DNA from: JAHWKI01 sp035513575 | GTDB taxonomy: Bacteria > Gemmatimonadota > Gemmatimonadetes > Longimicrobiales > RSA9 | Reading direction: 5' to 3' | Assembly (NCBI GenBank): GCA_035513575.1 | Contig: DATKBW010000045.1 | Span: 3,146 to 67,145, forward strand | DNA: 64,000 bases | In this document: one piece after another, positions 9,133 through 16,163 of the stretch | Numbering within the stretch: the first letter of the stretch is position 1 | How the letters are laid out: each line of letters begins with the position of its first letter | Made by a program: the position numbers and the translations under genes | Notes under the pieces: generated by a model | What the model was told of the DNA's origin: nothing | Seen by the model: the letters and a program-made list of their open reading frames with translations, nothing else | Database searches by the model: none

Positions 9133-10029
9133 ATGCACATCATAGAAGTCAGCTTCAAGGGGAACCGTCGTGACTATTTCGCGGCGGACGGCGCCCAGGC
9201 GCCGGTGGACTCGTACGTCGTGGTGGAGGCGGACCGGGGCGAGGACCTGGGCCGGGTGACGGCGGCGGGAGCCATCGCGGAGCGCAAATGCACGGGCTGC
9301 TCGACGGGGTGCGCGGCGCCCACGCCCGCCCGCCGCGTGCTCCGGTCCGCCCGGGACGAGGAGGTCCAGCGCTCCCTGGCGCTGCGTGCGGATGAGCCGC
9401 GGGTCCGCCGTCTGACCCGGGAAAAGGTGGAGCGCCACCAGCTCAAGATGAAGGTGAGCGAGGCCGAGTGGCAGTTCGACCGGAACAAGCTGACCATCTA
9501 CTTCACGGCCGAGCGCCGGGTGGATTTCCGCGAGCTGGTGAAGGACCTGGCGCGGACGTTCCGGACCCGGATCGAGCTGAAGCAGATCGGCGTGCGGGAC
9601 GAGGCGGCGCTGCTGGGCGGCGTCGGGCGGTGCGGCCGGGAGCTGTGCTGCTCCACCTGGCTGCGGGAGCTGAAGCCCGTCAGCCTCCAGCTCGCGAAGG
9701 ACCAGCGGCTCTCGCTGAACCCGGCCCAGATCTCCGGCTGCTGCGGCCGCCTCATGTGCTGTCTCACCTACGAGCACGGCGCCTACGTGGAGGCCCGGAA
9801 GCGGTTCCCCCGCGAGGGGAAGTGGCTGACGACGGGGCGAGGCCGGGAGCGCGTCGTCGCCGTCGACATCTGGCGGGAGCGGGTGATGCTCAAGGACGAG
9901 CAGGGCGAGCGCCGCACGGTGGAGCTCGCCGAGCTCCGGTCGGAAGTGGCGGACGAGTCGCGGCTGGGAGGCCGTCGCGAGCGGCGCGATGGCGAGCCCG
10001 ACGGCGGCGGCGGGAGCGGGGACGAGTGA
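9133..10029 (+). CDS. RicT/PSP1-domain regulatory iron-sulfur-type protein
   Basis: A 298-residue protein with a PSP1 C-terminal domain, related to Bacillus RicT (YaaT), which works with RicA and RicF in mRNA processing and development. An N-terminal Cys cluster (C53, C56, C60 in RKCTGCSTGC), GRCGRELCCSTWL and ISGCCGRLMCCLTYE give many cysteines placed for a metal or Fe-S cluster. The tail is acidic and Gly-rich. The gene follows accA by 66 bases and its stop overlaps the GTG of metG as GTGA. Its job in this organism is unknown; neither RicA nor RicF partners are seen nearby. Confidence 0.85.
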   Translation: MHIIEVSFKGNRRDYFAADGAQAPVDSYVVVEADRGEDLGRVTAAGAIAERKCTGCSTGCAAPTPARRVLRSARDEEVQRSLALRADEPRVRRLTREKVERHQLKMKVSEAEWQFDRNKLTIYFTAERRVDFRELVKDLARTFRTRIELKQIGVRDEAALLGGVGRCGRELCCSTWLRELKPVSLQLAKDQRLSLNPAQISGCCGRLMCCLTYEHGAYVEARKRFPREGKWLTTGRGRERVVAVDIWRERVMLKDEQGERRTVELAELRSEVADESRLGGRRERRDGEPDGGGGSGDE

Positions 10030-11597
10030 ACCCGCGGCGCACGCGCTACATCACCACGGCCATCGACTACGCGAACGGCGCGCCGCACCTGGGGCACGCG
10101 CTGGAGAAGATCGGCGCGGACGCCATGGCCCGGTACCGCCGCAGGAAGGGGGCGCCGGTCCATTTCGTGGTGGGGATGGACGAGCACGGGCTGAAGGTCC
10201 TGCAGAGCGCCGAGGAGCGCGGGATCACGCCCCAGGCGTGGGTGGACGAGCTGGCGGACCGGTTCTCCGACGCCTGGTCCCGGCTGGCGCTGAGCAACGA
10301 CGACTTCATCCGCACCACCGAGGCGCGACACCGCAGGGCCGCGCAGGAGATCATCCGCAGGATCCACGAGGCCGGGGACCTCTACACCGACACGTACGCC
10401 GGCTACTACTGTATCGGGTGCGAGGCGTACAAGACGGAAGCCGAGCTGGAGCCGCGCGATGGGACGGGGGAGCGCGCCGAGCCGGGGCCGGACCGCGCGG
10501 CCGAGCTGCGCTGCCCCCTGCACCGGAGCCGCGCGCTCGAATGGATGGAGGAGGAGAACTGGTTCTTCCGCCTCTCCCGCTACCAGGACCGGCTCCTGGA
10601 CCTGCTCGAGGAGCGGCCCGAGTTCGTCCAGCCGGAGATCCGCCGCAACGAGGTGCGCAAGGTCATCGAGGGCGGGCTGGAGGACATCTCCGTCTCCCGC
10701 GGCCGTCTGGAATGGGGCGTCCCCTGGCCGGACGACCCGACGCACGTCGTGTACGTCTGGATCGAGGCGCTCACGAACTACCTCTCCGCCACCGGCTTCC
10801 CCGAGGACGGCTACCAGGAGTACTGGCCGGCCGACATCCACGTCATCGGCAAGGACATCACCCGCTTCCACTGCGTCTACTGGCCCGCCCTCCTCATGAG
10901 CGCGGGCCTCGAGCTGCCCCGCTCCGTCTGGGCCCACGGCTTCATCAACTTCGGCGGCGGCAAGATGTCCAAGTCGGAAGGGGTCTCGGTGAGCCTGGAC
11001 GAGGCCATCGAGCGACACGGCCCCGAAGCGCTCCGCTATTACCTCCTCCGCGACATCCCCTGGAACGGGGACGGCGACTTCTCCTGGGAGCGCTTCGATG
11101 ACGTGTACACGGCCGAGCTCGCAAACGACCTCGGCAACCTGGCCAACCGCAGCATCTCCATGATCGAGCGGTACCGCGAGGGCGTGGTTCCGGACGGCCG
11201 CCGCACGGGCCTGGATGAGCGGATCCCCGACACCATGGTCCGCTACCGCGCCGCCATGGACGGCAACCTCCTCCACCAGGGGATCGCGGCGGCCATGGAG
11301 CTGACGGCCGCGGCCAATGGCTTCGTCGAGGAGCAGGCCCCATGGAGCCAGGCCCGCGACCCCGCCACCGCCGTCGATCTCGATGCCACCCTCGCCGCCC
11401 TGGCCCGGGCCCTCACCGCCCTCTGCGTCATGCTCGAGCCGTTCCTGCCGGGGAAGATGCGGCAGCTCGCCACCGCCCTCGGGCTGGCTGACATCCCCCT
11501 TCTCGAGGACGTCGCCGACTTCGAACCGGCCGGACGGACGGTCCGTCGCGGGGCGGTTCTGTTCCCGCGCCCGGACCGTGAACAATCTGTCCGATAG
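10026..11597 (+). CDS. metG: Methionine-tRNA ligase, short form
   Basis: A 523-residue class I aminoacyl-tRNA synthetase that charges tRNA-Met. The HIGH motif appears as PHLGH (residues 20-24) and the KMSKS motif as GGGKMSKSEG. A CP-domain knuckle carries cysteines in YYCIGCEAYKT and later in LRCPLH, suggesting zinc binding. The C-terminal EMAP-like tRNA-binding domain of longer MetG forms is absent, so this is the short form. The GTG start overlaps the stop of the RicT-like gene. The C-terminal helical anticodon domain ends normally with PFLPGKMRQLATALG and a short tail. Confidence 0.95.
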   Translation: MNPRRTRYITTAIDYANGAPHLGHALEKIGADAMARYRRRKGAPVHFVVGMDEHGLKVLQSAEERGITPQAWVDELADRFSDAWSRLALSNDDFIRTTEARHRRAAQEIIRRIHEAGDLYTDTYAGYYCIGCEAYKTEAELEPRDGTGERAEPGPDRAAELRCPLHRSRALEWMEEENWFFRLSRYQDRLLDLLEERPEFVQPEIRRNEVRKVIEGGLEDISVSRGRLEWGVPWPDDPTHVVYVWIEALTNYLSATGFPEDGYQEYWPADIHVIGKDITRFHCVYWPALLMSAGLELPRSVWAHGFINFGGGKMSKSEGVSVSLDEAIERHGPEALRYYLLRDIPWNGDGDFSWERFDDVYTAELANDLGNLANRSISMIERYREGVVPDGRRTGLDERIPDTMVRYRAAMDGNLLHQGIAAAMELTAAANGFVEEQAPWSQARDPATAVDLDATLAALARALTALCVMLEPFLPGKMRQLATALGLADIPLLEDVADFEPAGRTVRRGAVLFPRPDREQSVR

Positions 11598-11742
11598 GGG
11601 CGAAAAAATGCGCGATTTCTGCCCCGGCAGCGGCTCCGAAAACGGCGGTCTTGACAACAGAACTTGGTACGTGGCAACGATATAGGACGAGCGCGGCGTC
11701 ACAGGGAACGTCCCTTGCTCAAGTAGGCGCGGGCGGCGCTCC

Positions 11743-11772
11743 TTGACGGCTGTCGAAGCGGAGTCCTATCGT
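11743..11772 (+). promoter_or_regulatory. Predicted promoter of the M23 gene
   Basis: TTGACG (11743-11748), an 18-base spacer and TATCGT (11767-11772), five and four matches to the sigma-70 consensus. The start site would be near 11779, giving a leader of about 47 bases. A second TTGACA at 11651 lies upstream but has no -10 element at the right distance. The 228-base spacer between metG and the M23 gene shows no ORF. Confidence 0.6.
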
Positions 11773-11825
11773 AGCCGATCGCTACCGGACCGGCTGGAGA
11801 TTTTCCCCGAAACCCAGAATCCCTT

Positions 11826-12773
11826 ATGGCACGTCGCCATTGGACGCTCATGGTGGTCCCGGACGATCATACGGGCGTGAGGCAGTTCCGCCTCTCGAAC
11901 CGGATGATCCGCAACGGGCTCTCCTCCGGCGTCCTCGTGTTCGCGGTCCTCCTCAGCCTCTCGGCGGGGTTCTTCGTGAAAGAGAGCCAGCGGATGGAGG
12001 CGGAGCGGCTGAGCCAGGCGAACGAACTCCTGGTGGCCGAGATCGAGGGGATCCGCACCAACCTGGCGACGCTGGAAAGCTCCCTCGCGGCGCTGTCGAA
12101 GAAGGATGAGAAGTACCGCCTGCTGGCGAATCTCGAGCCCCTGGACGAGGACGTGAAGCTGGCCGGTGTCGGTGGTCCGGGCTCCAGGACGGTGGAGGCG
12201 AATCGGCTGTGGCGGGTGGACAGGACGCTCGCGGAGGTCACGTTCGGCACGGCCGAGGACCTGGGCGCGCTGATCCGGCGGGCGCAGGTGCTGTCGTCGA
12301 GCTGGGACGAGGCCTCGGACGCCATGGGGACGCAGGTCGACATCTGGGAGCGGACCCCCTCCATCACGCCCGTGGCGGGCCAGAGCTGGCTTTCGAGCCG
12401 CTTCTCGCGCAACCGGGTCCACCCGATCCTGAACGTCGCCCGGCCTCACAAGGGGATCGACGTGGTGGCGCGCTCCGGGACTCCGGTGGTCGCCTCCGCC
12501 AAGGGGAAGGTGATCTTCGCCGGGAACACGGGCGGCGACTACGGCTTCCTGGTCGACATCGACCACGGCCGCGGCGTCATCACCCGCTATGCGCACCTCG
12601 CCAAGGGGAGCATCGTCGTGAAGCCCGGCGATTTCGTCCTGCGGTGGCAGAAGCTGGCCGAGGTCGGCAGCACCGGCCTGGTGACCAGCCCCAGCCTGCA
12701 TTACGAAGTCGTGGTGAACGGACGCGCGCAGAACCCCGAGGACTTCGTCGTGGAGGACGCGCCCGGGTTCTAG
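11826..12773 (+). CDS. M23/LytM-domain envelope protein, one active-site His missing
   Basis: A 315-residue protein with one N-terminal membrane segment (about residues 34-50, LSSGVLVFAVLLSL), a periplasmic coiled coil (about 52-105) and a C-terminal LytM (peptidase M23) domain (about 195-305). The zinc ligands H208 and D212 (HKGID) are present, and H292 in SLHYE is the third. The HxH motif that normally gives the catalytic His reads S-L-H, so the first His is Ser290. LytM domains lacking active-site residues (EnvC, NlpD) act as amidase activators, so this one may regulate rather than cut peptidoglycan. That role is inference. It has its own promoter and a downstream terminator, so it is probably a single-gene unit. 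Confidence 0.85.
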   Translation: MARRHWTLMVVPDDHTGVRQFRLSNRMIRNGLSSGVLVFAVLLSLSAGFFVKESQRMEAERLSQANELLVAEIEGIRTNLATLESSLAALSKKDEKYRLLANLEPLDEDVKLAGVGGPGSRTVEANRLWRVDRTLAEVTFGTAEDLGALIRRAQVLSSSWDEASDAMGTQVDIWERTPSITPVAGQSWLSSRFSRNRVHPILNVARPHKGIDVVARSGTPVVASAKGKVIFAGNTGGDYGFLVDIDHGRGVITRYAHLAKGSIVVKPGDFVLRWQKLAEVGSTGLVTSPSLHYEVVVNGRAQNPEDFVVEDAPGF

Positions 12774-12801
12774 CGACCCTCGACGGCGACCCTTTCAAAA
12801 A

Positions 12802-12840
12802 CACCCCGGGAGGCGCAACCTTCCCGGGGTGATTCGTTTG
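12802..12840 (+). terminator. Rho-independent terminator after the M23 gene
   Basis: A 10-base-pair perfect stem pairs 12802-12811 with 12822-12831 and extends by two more pairs around a small bulge, with a 5-base loop. A T-containing tail (ATTCGTTTG) follows on the plus strand, and an A-run precedes it. It lies 28 bases after the M23 stop. Confidence 0.7.
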
Positions 12841-12854
12841 CGCTTCGACCCGTG

Positions 12855-14057
12855 ATGCACGCGCTCTTCGCCCTCGCGCTCATCGCCCAGGCACCCTTCC
12901 CCATGGACACGGTGCGGCCGCCCGGGGGACCGGAAGTCCTCTGGCACCGCCTCGCCGGGCCCGTCGTGGCGCTCCGGCTCTCGGTACCCCTCCACGACGC
13001 ACTGCCCGGGGCGGCGGAGATCCTCCAGGAGCTCGCCCGGCCCGCGGCCACACGGGAAGCCGACCGCCTCGGCGCCGCCGTCGAGCTCCGCACCGCCGGC
13101 GATGAAGCCATCCTCCTCGTCACCGGTCCCACCTCCGCCTTCGACGCCCTGGTGGGAATCCTCCGGGGCGCCGTGGGCGAGCAGGACCTCTCCATCGGCG
13201 CGCTGCGCACCGCCCGGGCCCGCGCCGAGGACCGCCTCCTCGCTCGCCTCGAGCGCCCGGAGCCCCGCCTCCGCGCCATCCTCGACGCCCGCCTCGCCGG
13301 CACCCGGCCAGCCGGACCGGGCGTCGACCGGCTCGGGCCGGAGCACCTCCGCGCCGCCGCGGCCCGGCTCCACCACCCCGACCGGCTGCGCGTCATCTTC
13401 GTGGGTGACGTCCCGCCGCAGATCCTGCGCTCCGCTTTCGCCGGCTGGCGACGCCCCCCCGTTCCCGCCACCACGCCCCCGATCGCCACCGCGCCCCCAC
13501 TCCCCTCCGCCGAGGCCCACCACGCCTGGGCAGCCCTCGCCTACCCCCTCGACGTCCACCCCGCGGTCCTCGCGGTGGCGGCGGAGCTCGTCGCCCGCCG
13601 CGTCCGGGCCGCCGGGCTCCTCCGGGGCACCGCCGAAGCCCGCATCGGGCCCGGCTCCCAGGCCCTGGTCATCCTCGGCGGCGCGCCTCCGGACGACCCG
13701 GCCGTCGCGGCCGTGGCCCGCATCACGGCCTTCCCCGCGGCCGGCACCCGCCAGGACGGCGAGGCCTCCCCCATCGCCCACTTCCTCCGCCGCCTCCTCG
13801 CCGAGGCCGCCACCCTGGCGGGGCCGGCGGCGGTGGCCGATGCCGCGGCGGCCGTCCGCCGGACCCTGCTCCTGGAAGCCCGCACCGCCCCCGGTCGTGC
13901 CGAGGTCCTCGGCCGGTGGTCGGGTCCGCGGGGCGCCCGTCGCGCTTCCGTGCACAATGTGCTCGATGGGCTCGACGGCGTGACGGCCGCGGAGGTTCGC
14001 GACGCGCTCCTCGGCGCCCTGGAATCCGCGCCGGTCCTGGCCGAGGTATGGCCCTGA
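12855..14057 (+). CDS. M16-like protein without catalytic motif (first of pair)
   Basis: A 400-residue secreted protein with a short signal sequence (MHALFALALIAQA). Its layout of alternating helices and strands, with a GILRGAVG region, an RLRVIFVGDV strand and repeated Ala/Arg-rich helices, is that of a peptidase M16 half. The inverted zinc motif HxxEH is absent, so it should not be a protease by itself. A GTG lies one codon upstream of the chosen ATG. The following gene overlaps its end by 10 bases and encodes a similar protein, suggesting a heterodimer of inactive halves in the periplasm. The family call rests on overall pattern and context rather than on catalytic residues. Confidence 0.6.
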   Translation: MHALFALALIAQAPFPMDTVRPPGGPEVLWHRLAGPVVALRLSVPLHDALPGAAEILQELARPAATREADRLGAAVELRTAGDEAILLVTGPTSAFDALVGILRGAVGEQDLSIGALRTARARAEDRLLARLERPEPRLRAILDARLAGTRPAGPGVDRLGPEHLRAAAARLHHPDRLRVIFVGDVPPQILRSAFAGWRRPPVPATTPPIATAPPLPSAEAHHAWAALAYPLDVHPAVLAVAAELVARRVRAAGLLRGTAEARIGPGSQALVILGGAPPDDPAVAAVARITAFPAAGTRQDGEASPIAHFLRRLLAEAATLAGPAAVADAAAAVRRTLLLEARTAPGRAEVLGRWSGPRGARRASVHNVLDGLDGVTAAEVRDALLGALESAPVLAEVWP

Positions 14058-15316
14058 CCCGTCCGGCGCGCCGGGTGGCGGCTCCGGTCGTGGCCGTCCT
14101 GGCGGTGGGGTGTGGGGGCCCGCACGCCGGCCCGCCGCCGCCGGGGCTGGGGCCTGGGCCGGCGCCATGGGCGGTGGTGGTCATTCCGGAAGCGGGCGCC
14201 AGCGCGGTGGGGCTGGCGGTGGTGGTGGCGGGGAGCGGGTGGGAGGATGAGCGCCGGAGCGGCGCGACGCTCCTGGCGGCTGAGGCGCTGCTGGAGGAAT
14301 CGGCGGCGGGGCTGGAGACGCTCGGCGCGAGCGCGTCGGTGTCGTGCGGGCGGTGGGCGTTCGTGTTCACGGTGGTGGCGCCGCCGGAGACGTGGCGGGC
14401 GGCGGCCGAGATCCTGGCGTCCGGGCTGTCGGATCCGGCGCCGACGGTGTCCGGCCTGGAGCGGGCGCGGGCGAGGCTGGCGGCGTCGCTGGCGCTGGAC
14501 CGTGCGAGTCCCGCCTGGCAGGCGCGGCTCGCGGCGGGGCGTGCGCTGTACGGTGATGGGGCGGTGCAGGGTCGGGAGTCCGCGTGGTCCCGACCGGGCT
14601 GCGGGGTGCCGGAGACGCTGCCGCTCATCGATCTCGCGGCCGTGCGGGCGGCGGGGGAGCGGCTGGGTCAGGTGGCGAGCGTGGCGGCGGTGGGGAGCGT
14701 GGATGCGGCGGCTGGCGGGAGGCTGGCCTCGGCCTTCCGTCCGGGCGGTGTCACGGCGGCGTTCCCGCTGCCCGGGCGCGCGAGTCCGGGGCGGGTGTAC
14801 GTGGAGCGGAACACGGTAACGGCGTGGGTGTCGGTGGCCTGGCCGTACGGCCCCGATGCCGATGCGGAAGCCGTCCGCCTGGTGGGATCGCTGCTCGCGG
14901 ACGCGGTGCGGCCTGGTCTGTCGCGGCCGGAGATCCTCCACGCCGGGGCGGAGGTGGAACGGCACGGCCGTGGGGGCGCGCTGGTGGTGACGGCGGTAGT
15001 GGCGCCGGAGCGGGCGGAGGTGGTGGCGACGACGCTGGAGGCGGAGGTGTGGAGGCTGGCGGCCGGGACCGGTCCCGAAGCCGGGATCGAGCGGGTGTCG
15101 CGGCGGCACCGCGGCGTGCGGCTGCGGGAGCTTTCCTCCCCGGAGGCGCGCGCTGCGCGGATCGCGCTGGAGCGGGCGGCGGGGGCCGCGGCCGGTCCGT
15201 GGCCGGCGCCCGGATCGTGGACGTGGGCGGCGGCCCGGGAAGCCGCGCGGGCGCTGGGCCCGCCGGCCCGGGCGGTGGTGGGGCCGAGGGCGGCGCGGGC
15301 GGCCGCGGTGCCTTGA
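14048..15316 (+). CDS. M16-like lipoprotein without catalytic motif (second of pair)
   Basis: A 422-residue lipoprotein: after the start at 14048 comes a hydrophobic stretch ending in the lipobox LAVGC. The body (GLAVVVAGSGWEDE, SVAAVGSVDAAAGG, TAWVSVAWPYG) follows the fold pattern of an M16 peptidase half, as seen in pairs of zinc protease genes in Bacteroidota-like bacteria, but HxxEH is missing here too. I placed the start at the ATG that overlaps the previous gene by 10 bases because it gives a proper signal peptide. Composition is extremely Gly/Ala/Arg-rich. The pair probably forms one complex; its substrate is unknown. Confidence 0.62.
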   Translation: MALTRPARRVAAPVVAVLAVGCGGPHAGPPPPGLGPGPAPWAVVVIPEAGASAVGLAVVVAGSGWEDERRSGATLLAAEALLEESAAGLETLGASASVSCGRWAFVFTVVAPPETWRAAAEILASGLSDPAPTVSGLERARARLAASLALDRASPAWQARLAAGRALYGDGAVQGRESAWSRPGCGVPETLPLIDLAAVRAAGERLGQVASVAAVGSVDAAAGGRLASAFRPGGVTAAFPLPGRASPGRVYVERNTVTAWVSVAWPYGPDADAEAVRLVGSLLADAVRPGLSRPEILHAGAEVERHGRGGALVVTAVVAPERAEVVATTLEAEVWRLAAGTGPEAGIERVSRRHRGVRLRELSSPEARAARIALERAAGAAAGPWPAPGSWTWAAAREAARALGPPARAVVGPRAARAAAVP

Positions 15317-15341
15317 TCGACGGGGGGGCGCGTCGTACCTT
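15313..15341 (+). promoter_or_regulatory. Predicted promoter of the coiled-coil lipoprotein
   Basis: TTGATC (15313-15318), 17 bases and TACCTT (15336-15341). It overlaps the end of the preceding gene and would start transcription near 15348, about 32 bases before the ATG at 15380. Confidence 0.5.
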
Positions 15342-15379
15342 GATGCCCTCCGTGAGATCACCCCATCGAGAGACGCGCG

Positions 15380-16162
15380 ATGAGACGAGGACTGCTGGTG
15401 CTGGCCGCCGCTGTCGCCGCCGCGGCGGCGAGCGGGTGTGGTGGCGGTGATGTGGCCGTCGTCGCGGCGCTGGAAGGCGAGGCCGCGGGCGCGGGGACGG
15501 ACGGTGCGGTCGCCCTGGGCTCGCTGGAAATCCGCCTCCTCCCTTACGACCGCGACGCCATTTTCGACTCCCTGACCGGGGCGTACTCGCAGCCGGAGCC
15601 GCAGCTGCCTGACTCGGTGGCGCGGCTCCAGGACCTGGTGTCGCAGCGGCAGCAGGAATGGCGGCAGGCGGAGGGCCGGTGGGGGCTGCTGCGGGACAGC
15701 CTCAAGGCCATTGCCGACCGGATGAACCAGATGGACCAGCGGTCGGGCCAGTACTTCGCCCTCTTCCAGGACTTCAACGCGCTGGATGACGAGGTGCAGA
15801 CGCTGGAGACGCGGTCCCGGGAGGCGTTCCAGGAGTTCAGCTCGCTGCAGACGCGGTTGAACCAGCAGTCACAGGAGATCCGGCTTCGGCACCGGGCCTG
15901 GGCGGACGAGGCGTACGCACCGGTGGACTCGATCATCGAGGCGCGCCTGGAAGAGACGGGTCTCGAGGAGCTCGCCGACACGACGGACGCGCAGGGCGTC
16001 GCCCGTTTCCGGGGTGTGAGGCCGGGCCAGTGGTGGGTGCACGCGCGCTTCGATCGGCAGTACGACGAGCTCTACTGGAACGAGCCCATCGAGGTGCCGC
16101 GGGGCGAAGAGCTGGTGGTCCGTCTGAACCGCGACAACGCAGAGGTCAGACAGAAGATGTGA
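15380..16162 (+). CDS. Coiled-coil lipoprotein with C-terminal prealbumin-like domain
   Basis: A 260-residue lipoprotein with signal MRRGLLVLAAAVAAAAASGC (lipobox Cys20). Residues ~75-180 are rich in Gln, Glu and Arg in heptad-like order (RLQDLVSQRQQEW, DEVQTLETRSREAF) and should form a long coiled coil. The last ~75 residues (DTTDAQGVARFRGVRPGQW and onward) look like a carboxypeptidase regulatory-like beta-sandwich that often binds sugars or proteins. I do not know its role. It precedes fadJ by one base but appears to have its own promoter. Confidence 0.7.
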   Translation: MRRGLLVLAAAVAAAAASGCGGGDVAVVAALEGEAAGAGTDGAVALGSLEIRLLPYDRDAIFDSLTGAYSQPEPQLPDSVARLQDLVSQRQQEWRQAEGRWGLLRDSLKAIADRMNQMDQRSGQYFALFQDFNALDDEVQTLETRSREAFQEFSSLQTRLNQQSQEIRLRHRAWADEAYAPVDSIIEARLEETGLEELADTTDAQGVARFRGVRPGQWWVHARFDRQYDELYWNEPIEVPRGEELVVRLNRDNAEVRQKM

Positions 16163-16163
16163 C

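Noticed and set aside
11651..11686. TTGACA with TATAGG as a second promoter of the M23 gene
   Set aside because: The spacer is 24 bases, too long for a normal promoter. The pair at 11743-11772 is much better.
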